A DNA stretch of 64,000 bases from Moniliella sp. 'wahieum' (taxonomy: Eukaryota; Basidiomycota; Moniliellomycetes; Moniliellales; Moniliellaceae): assembly GCA_003971905.1 (NCBI GenBank), contig RSEE01000054.1, forward strand, positions 389,157 through 453,156, given 5' to 3'. The stretch's first letter is position 1; every line of letters starts with the position of its first letter. Positions 37,022-48,519 of this stretch are shown piece after piece. Under the pieces are notes generated by a model. It was not told the origin of the DNA. It did not search any database and was given only the letters and a program-made list of their open reading frames with translations. The translations under genes were made by a program, and so were the position numbers.

Positions 37022-38899
37022 TCAGGGGCGAAAACATGACGGATCCTGGAACCGAACCAAAACAAAGCGAGAGCGTCTGGCATCTCTCGGGGCGATTATA
37101 TTCACCCTAGATGTGGCCAAGCCCCGACGGGTGCCCGCCAAGAACGCCGCGCTCACCGCGGCCGAGCCCGGGTTGAGCATGTTGGCCATGCCCAGCACAT
37201 TCATCTCGTTAAATGCACCCTGCAGAACGGCGGCGGCAGCAATGGACGGGAGAGCGGCTGTGCCAAACTGCGCTGCCGCATTCGCCGCAATGGCCTGCGT
37301 CACGCTCGACTGGGCCGCCGCCGTAATCATGGCCTGAACACGAGCCTGCGTCAGGGCAATGGACTGGGCAGCTTGGATGCCCGACCGCGAGATGAGGTCC
37401 TGAGCAAGCATCTGCTTCCGAATGGCCGCAGTGACAATGGAGCGGAGGTAGGGTGCAGTGGAAGCTTGCTCAATCGCCTCCTCCACCAACGAGCCGGTTA
37501 CACCCACTGCCGCCGCCTTCTGCAGGGCCGACGCAATGGCGATCTGCTTGTTCGTCTCGACCAACGAAGACAGGCACGACTGGAGAATAGCCGAATAGGC
37601 CGCGGCCTTGATTTGTTTCGCCTCCTCATACGCGGCACCCTGCATCCTGGCAAACTCGAGAGCATTGGCCACTGCCGAACGGGTAAGAATCGACTCCTTA
37701 GCCGCCAGCATATAAGGCGCCACACTGGTGCCCGCTTCGAGCATGCCAGCCTGAACAAGACTGTCGGTGAGCAAGCTCTGGGTGGAGCGCGAAGAAGCCA
37801 CATCACGAAGAGCCGCCAACACCTCGGCCGACGAGGCCGTCGCCGCCTCTTCGGCCAACAGTGACGGGGCAATGATGCCATTAGCCAACCCATTCATCGC
37901 AGCCCACTGTAGCACGGCAAAATGCGCGTCAGTACATATACCCCTCACAACTGAGTCCCAACCTGATTTCCATGGCGCTGTCATCCGAAAATTAACGTAC
38001 CTTCACCATCCCATTCGTAGGGCAGGCGCCCATCATCATCATTCGGCTCGCCATCACGTCCTTGGCCGCGGCCTGGTCCGCGATAGCCGACTTGATCATC
38101 GCCGCCTCGACCGCCTGGTCTTCGGCGATTTTCGACTTGAACATCGCCTCGTCGATCGCCTGGGTTGCCATGGCCGACTTTTTCATCTCAGCCCACTGCG
38201 CTGCACCTTGCGCCCGCACGGCCGAGTCGAGCGTCGTGCGCCACGCCTCGTCGGCCAGGGTGGCCGAAGCGGCAGACAAGTAGGGCTGGTTGAACCAATT
38301 GACCGACTCGGCCGCCGCCATCTCGCCGGCAGCAGCCGTGGTCATCATAGCGGCTGACGAGAGCGGCGCAACGTGCAGGAACGGTGTCCACTGGGCAGCA
38401 GCGCGCTTCTTGGCCTCGGCCGTGGCAAGCCGTGCGGCCAGAATCTCAGCATGCGGCAAAGGCAAGGCGGAGCCATTGTAGATCATGTCAATCTCATTGG
38501 CCCAATGGCCGGCATGTCGGCCAAGACCTTGTGGTAGACCGTGTCCATCGCATCAATCGGTCCGTCAAGGGAGAGGATCGACGAGCTGATGCGGCTCGCG
38601 TCCAGGCCCATCTTGGATGCCAGCGCCATGTTGGCCTCGAGAATGTCGAGCGAGGGAGCAACGAGGTGCACGTTGGCGCCTTGCTGCAGCAGCTTCATGG
38701 CCATCGACGCACCCTGGCGGTTGTCACCAGTAAAGAACATGATCCGCGCGCCGGCCACGGTGGGGTCGGCCATCATGGACGAAGACAGAATCCCAGGGGG
38801 GGGACCAAACGCAGCAGACGCCGCGAGAGAACGACGGATTGCCAACGTGTCAGGCACAACGTGGCCGGGAAAGAGTTGGAGGCTGGTGGGGAAGGACAT
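37022..38899 (-). CDS. alanine-rich helical protein with a reductase-like (SDR/KDSR-like) N-terminus, function unknown
   Basis: Starts at ATG 38899 (MSFPTSLQLFPGHVV). Residues about 45-150 resemble a Rossmann short-chain reductase of the 3-ketodihydrosphingosine reductase kind: IMFFTGDNRQGASMAMKLLQ for TGxxxGxG, LQQGANVHLVAPSLDILEAN, and NEIDMIYNGSALPLPHAEI where NNAG is expected. A single slip at 38493-38507 (GGG for GGGG) separates the two frames. After that the protein becomes Ala/Met/Ser-rich and apparently all-helical: AIDEAMFKSKIAEDQAVEAA and later AALPSIAAAAVLQG. No YxxxK catalytic pair is visible. A 94-nt intron lies at 37907-38000 (GMVK then WAAMNGLAN). The end at 37022 (QDPSCFRP) is clean. 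Open frame is retained over about 1.8 kb, so it is probably expressed. The enzyme assignment is weak. Confidence 0.6.
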
Positions 38900-39547
38900 G
38901 TTGGACAAACAAGTGCTTGGGGGCAAGGGAAGTGGGAGTAGTGGGGAGCGAGAGGTAGTAGATGTGGGGAAGTGCGGGAAGGCAGAAGGGGGTGTGGTGA
39001 AGAAGAGAAACCCAGGGGGGTCGTCCGCTGGGTTTATATACGGTCGTAGCTCCGCTTCACAGCTATTAGAAGAAAATACTGCACCACACTGGAAACACGT
39101 CCGTGCGCCTTTGCTGATGCAATGGACCGCCGCTGCACCACCAAAAGTGTATATTTTCGGATGATCTGTGCTCGTTTGTACGCCCTGCGCAAAGGCCCCA
39201 ACCCCACCACCTCTCGAAGCTCTGATTTGACCGACAAGTGTCGTATGACACCTCCCGTCCTACTGGCCCTGCGCCTCCGCTCGACTTTCAGCCTTGCTCC
39301 GCCCGTCGCCTACTAGACGACGCGCTAAAACCTGTGCGCACAGGCAATCGTCCTAAGTAGCCGACGAGGTGGGACGCACGGGCGCTAGGGGTGGTTCGTT
39401 CCTCAGTTGCCGCCTCAATGACCGACTACTTTCCCGCGGTGCCACCCACCTTATTACCTTACCACCCGGCCACCTGACCACCCCACCACCCCACCACATC
39501 CCACCTCCACCGACTCCCTACGGAGACACGAAGCGAGAATGAATGGC

Positions 39548-42500
39548 TTAATTAAGCGCATGGTATACTAGCAGACTAACGCTACTCAGTAGGCTGCTGC
39601 CGTGGCAGTGAGCGGGGCCATCCGGGGATGCAGGCCAATGCGCCGCCCTCCTGCCCGGAACAGCAGAAGGCGCTACGGACGGACAGGTCAGGAGCCTCTC
39701 CTGGATAGCTTCGATTTTGGCGGCAAAACGGGCTTCGAGAGTGCTGACGCTCGGTCCAGCATTTGGTGGGCACAGAGGACGCTGCGCTCCAGCGCTTAAG
39801 CCGGACCAAGGTTGTAGGAATCGCCTCCGCTTCGCTAGGCGACACATGGGAAGCATGTTGGGGCGCGACTGGCTTGTCGGTACCTTCTCTCTCATCCGCT
39901 GGGTCCGAGCCCTTCTCGTCCGCAACCGGGCCAGCTCCCGAGGTGACCGACTGCCGCGCGAATGACGGTGGCCATGGCTCTGTGCGTGCGGTGCGAGCGA
40001 GGCGGCTTAAAGGTAGAGCAGGTAATGTCAAGCATCCGTGGCGTGGCAGCAAATTCGAGCGCTTGCTTCCGCACCATCTTGGCTTGGTACAAGAGTGATG
40101 GCAGATCCAACTCTCCCTCGGCCTTTTCCAAGGGCAGAAGCGTTGCCACCCTTCCCTCCTCGTCCTGTTCGGCCTTCTGCACCTCGCCCTCTTCAACCAA
40201 AGGCAACAGTGGGAGGCTGAACAAGGCGCTGCGCAGGTCGGCACTCTTGAGGTAGGCGTTCTCATTGACGACGTGCTGCAGCGGCGCGGAGCGACCGTAC
40301 CCGGTCCAAAAGGTAGGAGGTCTCGACGTCAATGGAAGAGTAGGTGAACTCGGTGTGTGTTTGGTTGTCTCCCTCTCGCACACCATCTGGGTTGTCGGCG
40401 TTGTTTGCAGTTGCAGCAATAGTGGCCTGTTTGCGTGCGATAGCCAAGTTTTTCTCCAGATCGTCAATCTCGGCTGGAGTGCGTCGTTGGCTTCTTGGTA
40501 AGTCTGGCTCTGTTTGAGCGTTTCTGCTAGTTCATGCTTCACAGCAACTATCTGGTCGGCCTGCTCGCTGGCCTTGAGCTGCCGGTTTAATCGCTCCACC
40601 CTAATTCCATCTTCTTGCAATCGCTCATCGCGCCACTTGAGCTCGCGGTACAAGTCGCGAATTTCATCTGTCAGCTTGGCCACCGTTCGTTCTGCTTCAA
40701 CGTTACGCATCGACTCGATCTTGACCTGCTCCACTCGGGCAAGCCATGGCTCGGCGCCCACGACTGAAGATGCGTTGGTCAGTGTCGTGGGAAAAAGGAA
40801 ACAGAGGGGAAATAGAAGCACGCACATTGCACAATGTTATCAGGTTCCTTGGCCACAATAAGCAAGAAGAGACAGTCGCCACCATAGACGTTGTGGACTC
40901 GAGGGGTTTGGCCAGGGCTCTGCGTCAAAGACATTGAACCCTTCCTTGGTTGCATCCAGAACCTGTTTGAGAAAGTTGGAAAGCAGGCACGGCATCTTGG
41001 ACATCTTGACCTCGTGGGCATAGGCCGCGGCAGAACGCGCCAACGCTGCAGCAAACTCTACCAGCTCCGAGCTGGTCTGGGTGAGAGTGGGCAAAGTGGA
41101 TGATACAGCGTCCATGCGGAGGGCCTCAGTGTTGGCGTGCAACCCCTCAAGGTGGCGGAGGAACTTATGTGAGGTAACCTTGGCCGCTTGAGCTTGTCCA
41201 CCAGTTCGTCCAGTGGCCCAAACATCGACCTGTCAACACTCTTACCCCCACCACCGAGCTCCCACTCGACCGAGCCATCGACATGGAGCGCAGCGATGAC
41301 TTGCCGGGTAAAGGTCAGGGCGGCAAATAGGGTGTCAAGGTCGTGTTCAAAGAGCGAAACACTGCCCACCTCCTTGGCCCAAAGGTCAGGCTCGGCATCG
41401 AGTTCGATTGCCATCCCGTCCGCAATGACGCCTTCTTGGTCGGCACCTGCAAGTGCCTCAGCAAAGTCCTCCAGCTGAGCGATGAAGCGTAGCAGGTCCG
41501 ATACGCACTCGGACTCCTTGAGTTCCTCTTTGCGTAGTGCTTCGATATACATATCCATCCTCCGCTCCACGGAGGCAAGCTCCTTGTACATCCGCACGAC
41601 GGATAAAGGCAGACGTGCTGCCATGGCCAGCAATAGCTGAAATCTGCCGCGAGACGGCAGTAACGTGGGCAAGATGGCGCCGCATTTGACAAATAGAAAT
41701 GAGCTTCTCGTTGGGTGTTGGTGAATCCGCGACCGTGATCTCGGAGTGTTCCAGTTGACGGGGAATGTCGTAGTGAATCTCAATTACATGTTTGATGATG
41801 TCCGCCTTCTGGTGAATGCGTTCAAAGAACAGCAAGGCGTTGACTGCATCCGCATCTTCACGGAAAAAAGCAGCTGGGAGGTAGGGACGCGTGACATCAA
41901 TGTGCATCTGGGCCTGCTGGGCAGCTAGCTTGCCCAACTCGAGCTCGATGGTCTTGGCTTGAGACTTGAGAATGGACGTTTGAAGCTTCATGTTAAGGTT
42001 GAGCATGGCCTGGGTCTGGTTGGCGAGTTTGCCATTCCCACTGACCGTTGTGAGTGCACTTGCATCGGCTCCCTCCGAATCCGATAGCCACTTTGCCTTC
42101 TCCTCCTGTAATCGCTCTAGCTCAGACTGAAGTTGGATGGTCACCTCGCGGAACTGAGTAAAGATCACTTGGTCTTCTGCCACATTAGCTTGAAGCGTCT
42201 CGTTGCGGTGGTGCTGCTCTGCAAGCTGGATCGCCTTGAGATCAATCTCCTCTTGAAGTTGCTTCTCTCGTCTCGATATGGGTCTCCTCGAGCTCATCGT
42301 TGAGCTCCCTGAGGGCATCGAGATCCTTGATCACAGCCTTCATCTCCTCCACCTTCTCGTTGAGAAAAGATTGCGTTCCGTCAGTTCTTCCAACATCTCC
42401 TCAGCATTAAGCGCATCATCCAGCTGCGCTTTGAGTTCTTCGATCAACGTCTCTGCACTCTCCAAACGCTCTGAGGTCTGCTCGTACTGAGTTTGGATGT

Positions 42501-44482
42501 TGACAAGTTGGGCAAGCTCCTTGTCCATCTCAGCAATCTTGCGCTGTTGCCAGCTCAACCTCGTTGGTGATATCACGGAAACGAATGAGGGCTTCCTTGA
42601 GCTTCTCGTTCTGCCGCTCCAATTGGGCGATGGTAGCTGCTGCGCGCATGTCGGTAGCGCTTGGGGTCCATCCCTGTTACCCTCTAACCAGTTGGGGAGA
42701 AAGAACCGTGGTCTTGGATGCGATCAAGTGCATCCTGCTGCTGCTCCTGCACACCTCGAGATCAATTTGGAGCTCATCGGCACGGAGTTTTCTTGCTCTA
42801 GCTGCTCTTGAAGCAGCTCTACTTGTTCTTCCGCCACTTCCTTATCAAGCGTAGACATCTCCAGCTGCTCGCTCAAATCTTGAATTTGGAGCTCCATCTG
42901 GTTACGCTGGCTCAACCATTCCTTTCCATCTTCTCGTAGTTGCGCACATCTTGCTCCAGGTCTTGCATTCGCTCTGCTATCTTTCCTTTTTGCGACAGGA
43001 ACTTGGCTGCATCCTCCTTGTATTGCTCCAGCTCCCGCAGACGATCACGATCCTCCTTCTGTCGCTCGAGCACTGTTACCTTTTGTATAAGTCGGTCACT
43101 TCGTGTGACGAGAGAACGTCTTTGACAGGCGAGGCTGCCATGCGTCTGTTGCGGAAAAGGACGCAGACACTCCGCCAAAGCGCGCCGAAGGCGACTCATC
43201 ATTCAGTTCCACCAGCGCATCCTCCTCATCTTCCTCTGACTCAGCAGAGAGCCCAGTCAAGAACTCAGACCTTCCCCCCCACGATCCCGCTCGCTAGGAT
43301 CAAACTCGGTCGAACGCGGTAAGACCAAGTCGTCTGAGCCCTCGTCGGGCGGGTCGCTGCGCTGGCCAAACTGAACTTGACGGTCGCCGAAGCCAGAAGT
43401 CCGAGCACGGGTCGATGGGGCGGAGATCGGTTGACGAGCAGGACGATCCGAAGGAATACGAAGCGGGTTGGTGCGGGGAGCCAAAGCGGAAGAGGAGGTG
43501 GTGGCCGCCGGCCCGGCGCGGCGCGTGGCAGGCGTGGTCATGGCAGCCCCAGATCTACGAGCTAGGGCCGTTGCAGGGGTCGTTGCGGGGTCGTTGCAGG
43601 GGTCGATGCAGGGGTTGTTGCTGTGGCCGTCGCACGCGTACGGACAGGTGCGGAAATGCAGGAGCAGGGCGAGTAGTAGTGGTAGGTCGGCGGGTCCCTG
43701 GACGGGTCGCCATCGAGGGACGGGCAGCAGGAGTGACGGCTGCGGTGGATGAGGCGCGAGAGGCTGCGGGAGAAGGAGATGGGCGAGCTGAGGATCGTGG
43801 CGTGACGATGGACGCAACCGGTCCGGCACCGTGCTAGCGCCCATAGTCTCTCGTTTCAACGGAGAACCACGCGAGGACGGAGGTGTAGGTCGTGTCGAGA
43901 CCGGGCGGCTCGCGATAGCGGAAGAACGTGTCCTAGGTTGGGAGATGCGGCAGCACCGATAGCAGAAGGGGATGAAGAAGTAGGGTAGCAGTCCTTACTC
44001 GGGGTAGCCGACGGGTTCGGCGTGTTGCCTGTGTGCAGCAAATGGTTTCATGTCAGAAGAGCCCTGCCACCAGGCCATGAGGAAGGCAGGACGTACAGTC
44101 GCTGTTCGCGCAGACACCGATGGCCGAGGGCTCCTGGCAGCAACAGTAGGTGGCGTACCGGAGGCACTTTTGCGTGCCGGAGAGGCTTATCAGGGTCGCT
44201 GGGGATGACGGACAACTCGTCGTCGGCACGCTTGATGATGCTAGCGCTGGTGGGAGAGCATGTACCTGGGTGGGGCGGACAAATACACCATGGTTTGGTG
44301 GGCAATCCTGGATGTACACCTGTCCCTGCACCGATCCGTCGTTCTTTCCGTTGGGAAGGTCGAGCACAACGCCGACCCACTGCCCCGGAGCAAAACGGGG
44401 CTGGCCAAGATACATAATCTTGCCCACCCCCGCTGACCTCGACGCGCTGCCCGACCCACAGCTGGGGCGCATTGGCGCTCAT
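39548..44482 (-). CDS. dynactin p150Glued-like large subunit
   Basis: Cytoplasmic dynein activator subunit that binds microtubule plus ends. It starts at ATG 44482 (MSANAPQLWVGQRVEVSG). The CAP-Gly domain follows: VGKIMYLGQPRFAPGQWVGV, GKNDGSVQGQVYI, PNHGVFVRPTQV (44.43-44.23 kb); the GKNDG groove motif is intact. Next is a Ser/Pro/Thr/Arg-rich linker (44.1-43.25 kb), as in p150. A long coiled coil follows (43.2-42.0 kb; for example LERQKEDRDRLRELEQYKED). A conserved dynactin region lies at about 41.9-41.1 kb (SEITVADSPTPNEKL; EPDLWAKEVGSVSLFEHDLD). A second coiled coil (40.8-40.5 kb) and ALEFAATPRMLDITCSTFKPPR (about 40.0 kb) come near the end. Many single-base slips; in the CAP-Gly the slip is at 44420-44438. 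Lies downstream of SEC13 on the same strand. Confidence 0.88.
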
Positions 44483-44954
44483 TGTGGAGACTGCTCTCGG
44501 GTACCGAAATGGCAACAGAAACGGAATGGATAGGAACAGGGGCAGGGGCGATGGCAAGAGACAAGAAGTGGTGGTGGTGGTGATGCTGGTGGTGGTCATG
44601 GCGTGAGCAAAGCAGCAAGAGATGAGTGAGACCCCGCAATAAGGACGCCCTCCCATCCCGCAGGGAGGGCGTTGGACGTTGGTACGAGGCAGACAAACCC
44701 TACGTACACCCTACCCTAGCGCCCCACGCTCAGCCTGAGCGCTCACGCTCCTATCCGACCTACCCAGCCTACCCCCGTTGTTCCCCATGGCCTCATCTAT
44801 CCGATCGATCATCATCAACCTCCTTGGCCATCCCGACTGGTCTCCTTCCGGCTGCACTCGCGCCTATCTCCCGAAGCCTTAGATGCCCCCAACCATCGAT
44901 TCGTAGTGCAGGATACCAGCAGGACCAGGCACCTTATGCGTCCATCCTGCCCAC

Positions 44955-46223
44955 TCAAACGTCAGTTCCCCTTTCATCCGGCGCAAAAAAACGGTCCACG
45001 TACTCATTCACACACTCCCACTCCCCCTTCAGGTTCTCCTTCCACAGCGTAATTTTGCCGTCGCCACACGACGGCCAATACGTTGCCCGATGGACCAGGA
45101 TACCTTCCAGACCGTGTCGGGGAACTTCCCTTGTCCATCGGAAGAAGGGTCCAGGGTGACTTTGGACCACTCGGACGACATTGCCTCTTGCGTCCAGATG
45201 AGCACGGTACGGTCCTGCGATGCGGTCGCCAGCTGTGTCCGGGGCAAGCCTTGACCGGGAGCAAAGGCCACATCACGCACCCAATCCGTATGTCCAGCAA
45301 GTGGGACGGCCTCCTCAACCCACCGGTTCTGCTCCTCGCTAAACTCCCACAGCTTGACCACATTGTCGCATCCGGCACTCGCAAACCTCCGCACGGGGGG
45401 CAGCGCCTGCGCCGCATCCTTGCCCACGCCAAGATGAGGGTTAACCAGGCTGCCGGGAACCACGGCCGGCGCCCCACGAGACGGCATTGGAGCCAATCGG
45501 ATGGGCAGTGACCATGTCCACTGCCCAAGTGCCATTGACTATCGGTCAAGGAAACATGTCAGTTTACTAACCTCGACATAAAATGAGAACAGGTCACGCA
45601 CAATTGAACGTCAATACCGACACGTTACCATCGGACGAGGCACAGGCCAGTACAGCGCCCAGTTCAGGCGGGGCCCAAGCCAGCGAGTTGACCGAGGCCG
45701 AATGCATGGCATGCTCCTTGATCTTTTGCCACGACCCAGTCGGTTGCTGGAGGTGTCGCCCGCCCCGTGCCGGCGCGGCAGCGGAGCCTCCTCGTACTTC
45801 CAAATCAAGACCTTGCCATCGTACGACGCGCTAGCCAAAATCGAGCCGAATTTGGGGTGGGCCCATGCGACCTGCCACACCGGCCCCTCGTGGCCGGTCA
45901 GAGACACACCTGGACCAGTCGCCGCGCCGTCCACAACATCAAAAATCTTGACACTCCGGTCTGAACTGCAAGTAGCCAATCGGCGCCCGTAAAAGTCGAG
46001 CTGGGCATCGTGTGAACAGAATCGCTCTCGTCAGTTCCGCTCCTCAACACAGAGGGGTGCAGGCCACGTACAATCATATCCTCATGGTGAGTTTCAATGG
46101 TTTGGGCTCCGAACGGGCGGGGCAACGGGAGGGGCAGCAAGAGCCTGTGAAGTAGCAAATAAGTGGTCAGAAAAGGCGGTCAGACAAGGGTTTCGAGCGG
46201 CGGGGCCAGTTGGAGCATACCAT
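44955..46223 (-). CDS. SEC13: COPII coat / nuclear pore WD40 protein Sec13
   Basis: Structural propeller of the COPII outer coat (with Sec31) and of the Nup84 pore subcomplex. The first exon is just ATG at 46221-46223, followed directly by a GTATGC donor; the 76-nt intron is 46145-46220. The next exon gives [12 protein letters not shown] and then, after a slip, [12 protein letters not shown] second intron runs 46014-46071. Then come [20 protein letters not shown] and [36 protein letters not shown] with [48 protein letters not shown], and [18 protein letters not shown]. The last blade is [20 protein letters not shown]. Stop at 44955-44957. The second intron's acceptor lacks AG as sequenced (TTCA then CACGATG); one missing G would restore it. 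Confidence 0.93.
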
Positions 46224-47277
46224 CGTTGGTGAGAAATAGCGTGGTGGTGGTAGAGGCTGAGAAGACGGCAGCGAGCACATGGACGTGGCGCCGGCGAGCT
46301 GGCCACGTTGCTCCAACGAACAGATTGACTGGCCTTGTGCGGCTGGGGTTATGTAATACAGGAAACGTTCAATTTTCCAGTGGCAGGTGCCTTCCACGTG
46401 TGTCATCATCGATCATGGATCATAGAGATCATCCGTTAGCCGGGTCATGCGTCACGCGTCACACTCATCATGCACCATGCGATGAGCCAGAAGGATGGCA
46501 TGATCATCGATCATGCATCATGCATCATGCGTGCACATTTTCACCAAAATGTGAGATGCTCCTCCTTGTTCAGGATCGATGGATGTGTCGCCTCGGGGCA
46601 TACGCGAACCAACCCGATCAAATGCTAGTAGCTACGGCCAGCTACAGCCTCTTGACATCCCATCCACCATGGGTATGCTGTAGCACCACTACATCATACT
46701 CCTCCCTCTCCCTCTTCTCTACGTTTACGCATACGCGCGAATTGTTATCAACAAAAGTTCACGCATTTCAGCAAAACTGTCATTGACAGTCAAGCTAGTC
46801 ACAGGCCAGCTCAAAACTGCGCGGGTCCCAGTATGGTATATAGTGTCGGGGACAGCTGCGCCTCCCAAAGGTATCCTCTGGGGCAAGGGAGGCAGATGCA
46901 AGCGGAGGGGGGGGGGGGGAGGAATTCACGTTTCTAGGCACCTTCAAGCGGCAAGTACCAAGCAAGATCACAAGGATGAACGGCCACTGCGCTCGTGCTC
47001 GTATGCACTGACAAAGGTCTCGATGCCCGTGAAAAATTGGCGAAATTGGCGAAAGTTATCATCCTCGCACATATAATCCGATACTCGTCCATGATCTCCT
47101 CACCACGGCGAAGCAAGTTAAGCAGTAGTTGTACGAGTCGGAGTTGGGGGTAATCTCCGACTGAACTGGGACTAAACGAGTAGTTCCCCTAGGGTCGACG
47201 CACCGACGAGCGCCGCTTCCCACGCTGAGCAGGTTGAGTCTCCCCAACATTCGACATCTGAGCGCGCTTCCTACCCG
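46224..47277. other. intergenic region with 7-bp palindromic repeats
   Basis: Contains a 7-bp array (listed separately), loose GATCAT repeats at 46.40-46.45 kb and an 11-bp G run at about 46907-46918. No gene recognised. Confidence 0.5.
46506..46532. repeat. 7-bp array switching ATCGAT to ATGCAT in phase
   Basis: ATCGAT at 46506, ATGCAT at 46513 and 46520, and the variant ATGCGT at 46527, all 7 bp apart with a C spacer. Confidence 0.9.
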
Positions 47278-48519
47278 CTACAACACACACAAACCAAGTT
47301 CCGTGGCAGACCAGGAGAGGCTGCAGGTCTCTCTGACCTCCGACGGATGCTCCCAGGTGCAGAAGAGCGTGGCAAGACGGAGCGGGTGCCGCAGCGGGAC
47401 ACAACAGCTTCGTCCTCGCCATCGTGCTCCAACAAAGCCTCCACCATGCCTTCGTCTGTGGCATCCCCCCGGCTCGGCCCCCATATCCATCGTCATGCCC
47501 GCTTCCGCATCAGTCTCATCTCCCGCATCCTCTTCTTCATCCCCCTCCTCGGTCGTCCCCATTTGCGCTCCAGTGGTACATGCTTCGTCCCCCTTCGCAT
47601 TGAGGGCAAATCATCCCGTGGAAGAGGGTAGTTGACGAGACTTGGTACGTGGGAGGAAGGGTGCCAGAGGGAATGCTCCACCTCAAGTCGATCACATGCT
47701 CGTCGTAGCGTAGGCGAAGATTGATATTGGAATGGCAAGCGAAACGTTGCGAATCGGACAATTCGGTGACCTGTTTGGGTCGATACGTGCTCACCGCATC
47801 CCACCGCTCGTCTTGCGCACAAAGACATTTGGCTGCCCACGTATCGCCCACACGCCATGTATTGCGCATATGGAAGCGGTAGCCGATCAGGCGATGAATT
47901 TCGTTCATCAGCGCCTTGACCGCGCGCGTGCGCCGGCTGGTATTGACTGTATCATCCGTCATGGCAGTTTCGAGGGGCGGAAAGGCGCTCATGGGGAGGC
48001 GGCGCGGTACACCAAGGGGGTTCCCGCCTTACGACTGGTGTCCACTGCCCTACAAACGCGCCCCAGCTGGATAACGACGTGGCGGCGCGATGTTTCCGGC
48101 AGGTGCGCAGCAAGCGGCCATTTTTGAAAAAGTGGACCTTGGGCAACGTTTCGTGGCATCTGGGACACCGGATAAATGCGGGGGCGATCTTGGGATCCAT
48201 CCACGTTTTTACGCTGGCGGACCGGAGGTCGACTCGATGGTAGTCGGGTTGGTGGAAGCATCCTGCTGTGACCCTCCCGGGTTCCTGGCCTTGGCTGTCC
48301 TGCTCATCGTCATGGTCATTATCATCATCATGGATCTGACCATGGTTGAGGTCTTGGCCATGGCCATGATTGCCTTCATCGTGTTCATATCCCCCAGCAA
48401 TCCGTTTGCGACTTCACTCGTCCCACCTAGATCCGGCTGCACGTTGCCAGCCTGGCTCGGGGCAGGAGACGGGTAAAGCGGCCGGCGAAAAGATCCTGCA
48501 TGGGCACAAAGGTTGACAT
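47278..48519 (-). CDS. zinc-binding protein resembling WRKY/GCM1-type DNA-binding proteins
   Basis: Starts at ATG 48519 (MSTFVPMQDLFAGRF). A His/Asp/Met-rich low-complexity linker (48.3-48.4 kb) precedes a zinc-knuckle-like unit, RCPRCHETLPKVHFFKNGRL, then RTCRKHRA (CPxC, then CxxH; about 48.15 kb). The next block has AKCLCAQDERWDAV, RFACHSNINLRLRYDEHVI and DLRW (47.9-47.65 kb). This Cys-Gln-Asp, then basic stretch, Phe-x-Cys, then beta-strand order recalls the WRKY-GCM1/FAR1-like domain of fungal orphan proteins. An acidic Glu/Asp tail follows (DEEEDAGDETDAEAG). Frame changes occur between blocks. It may be a transcription factor or a domesticated element-derived protein; the assignment is tentative and the C-terminus approximate. 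Confidence 0.5.
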
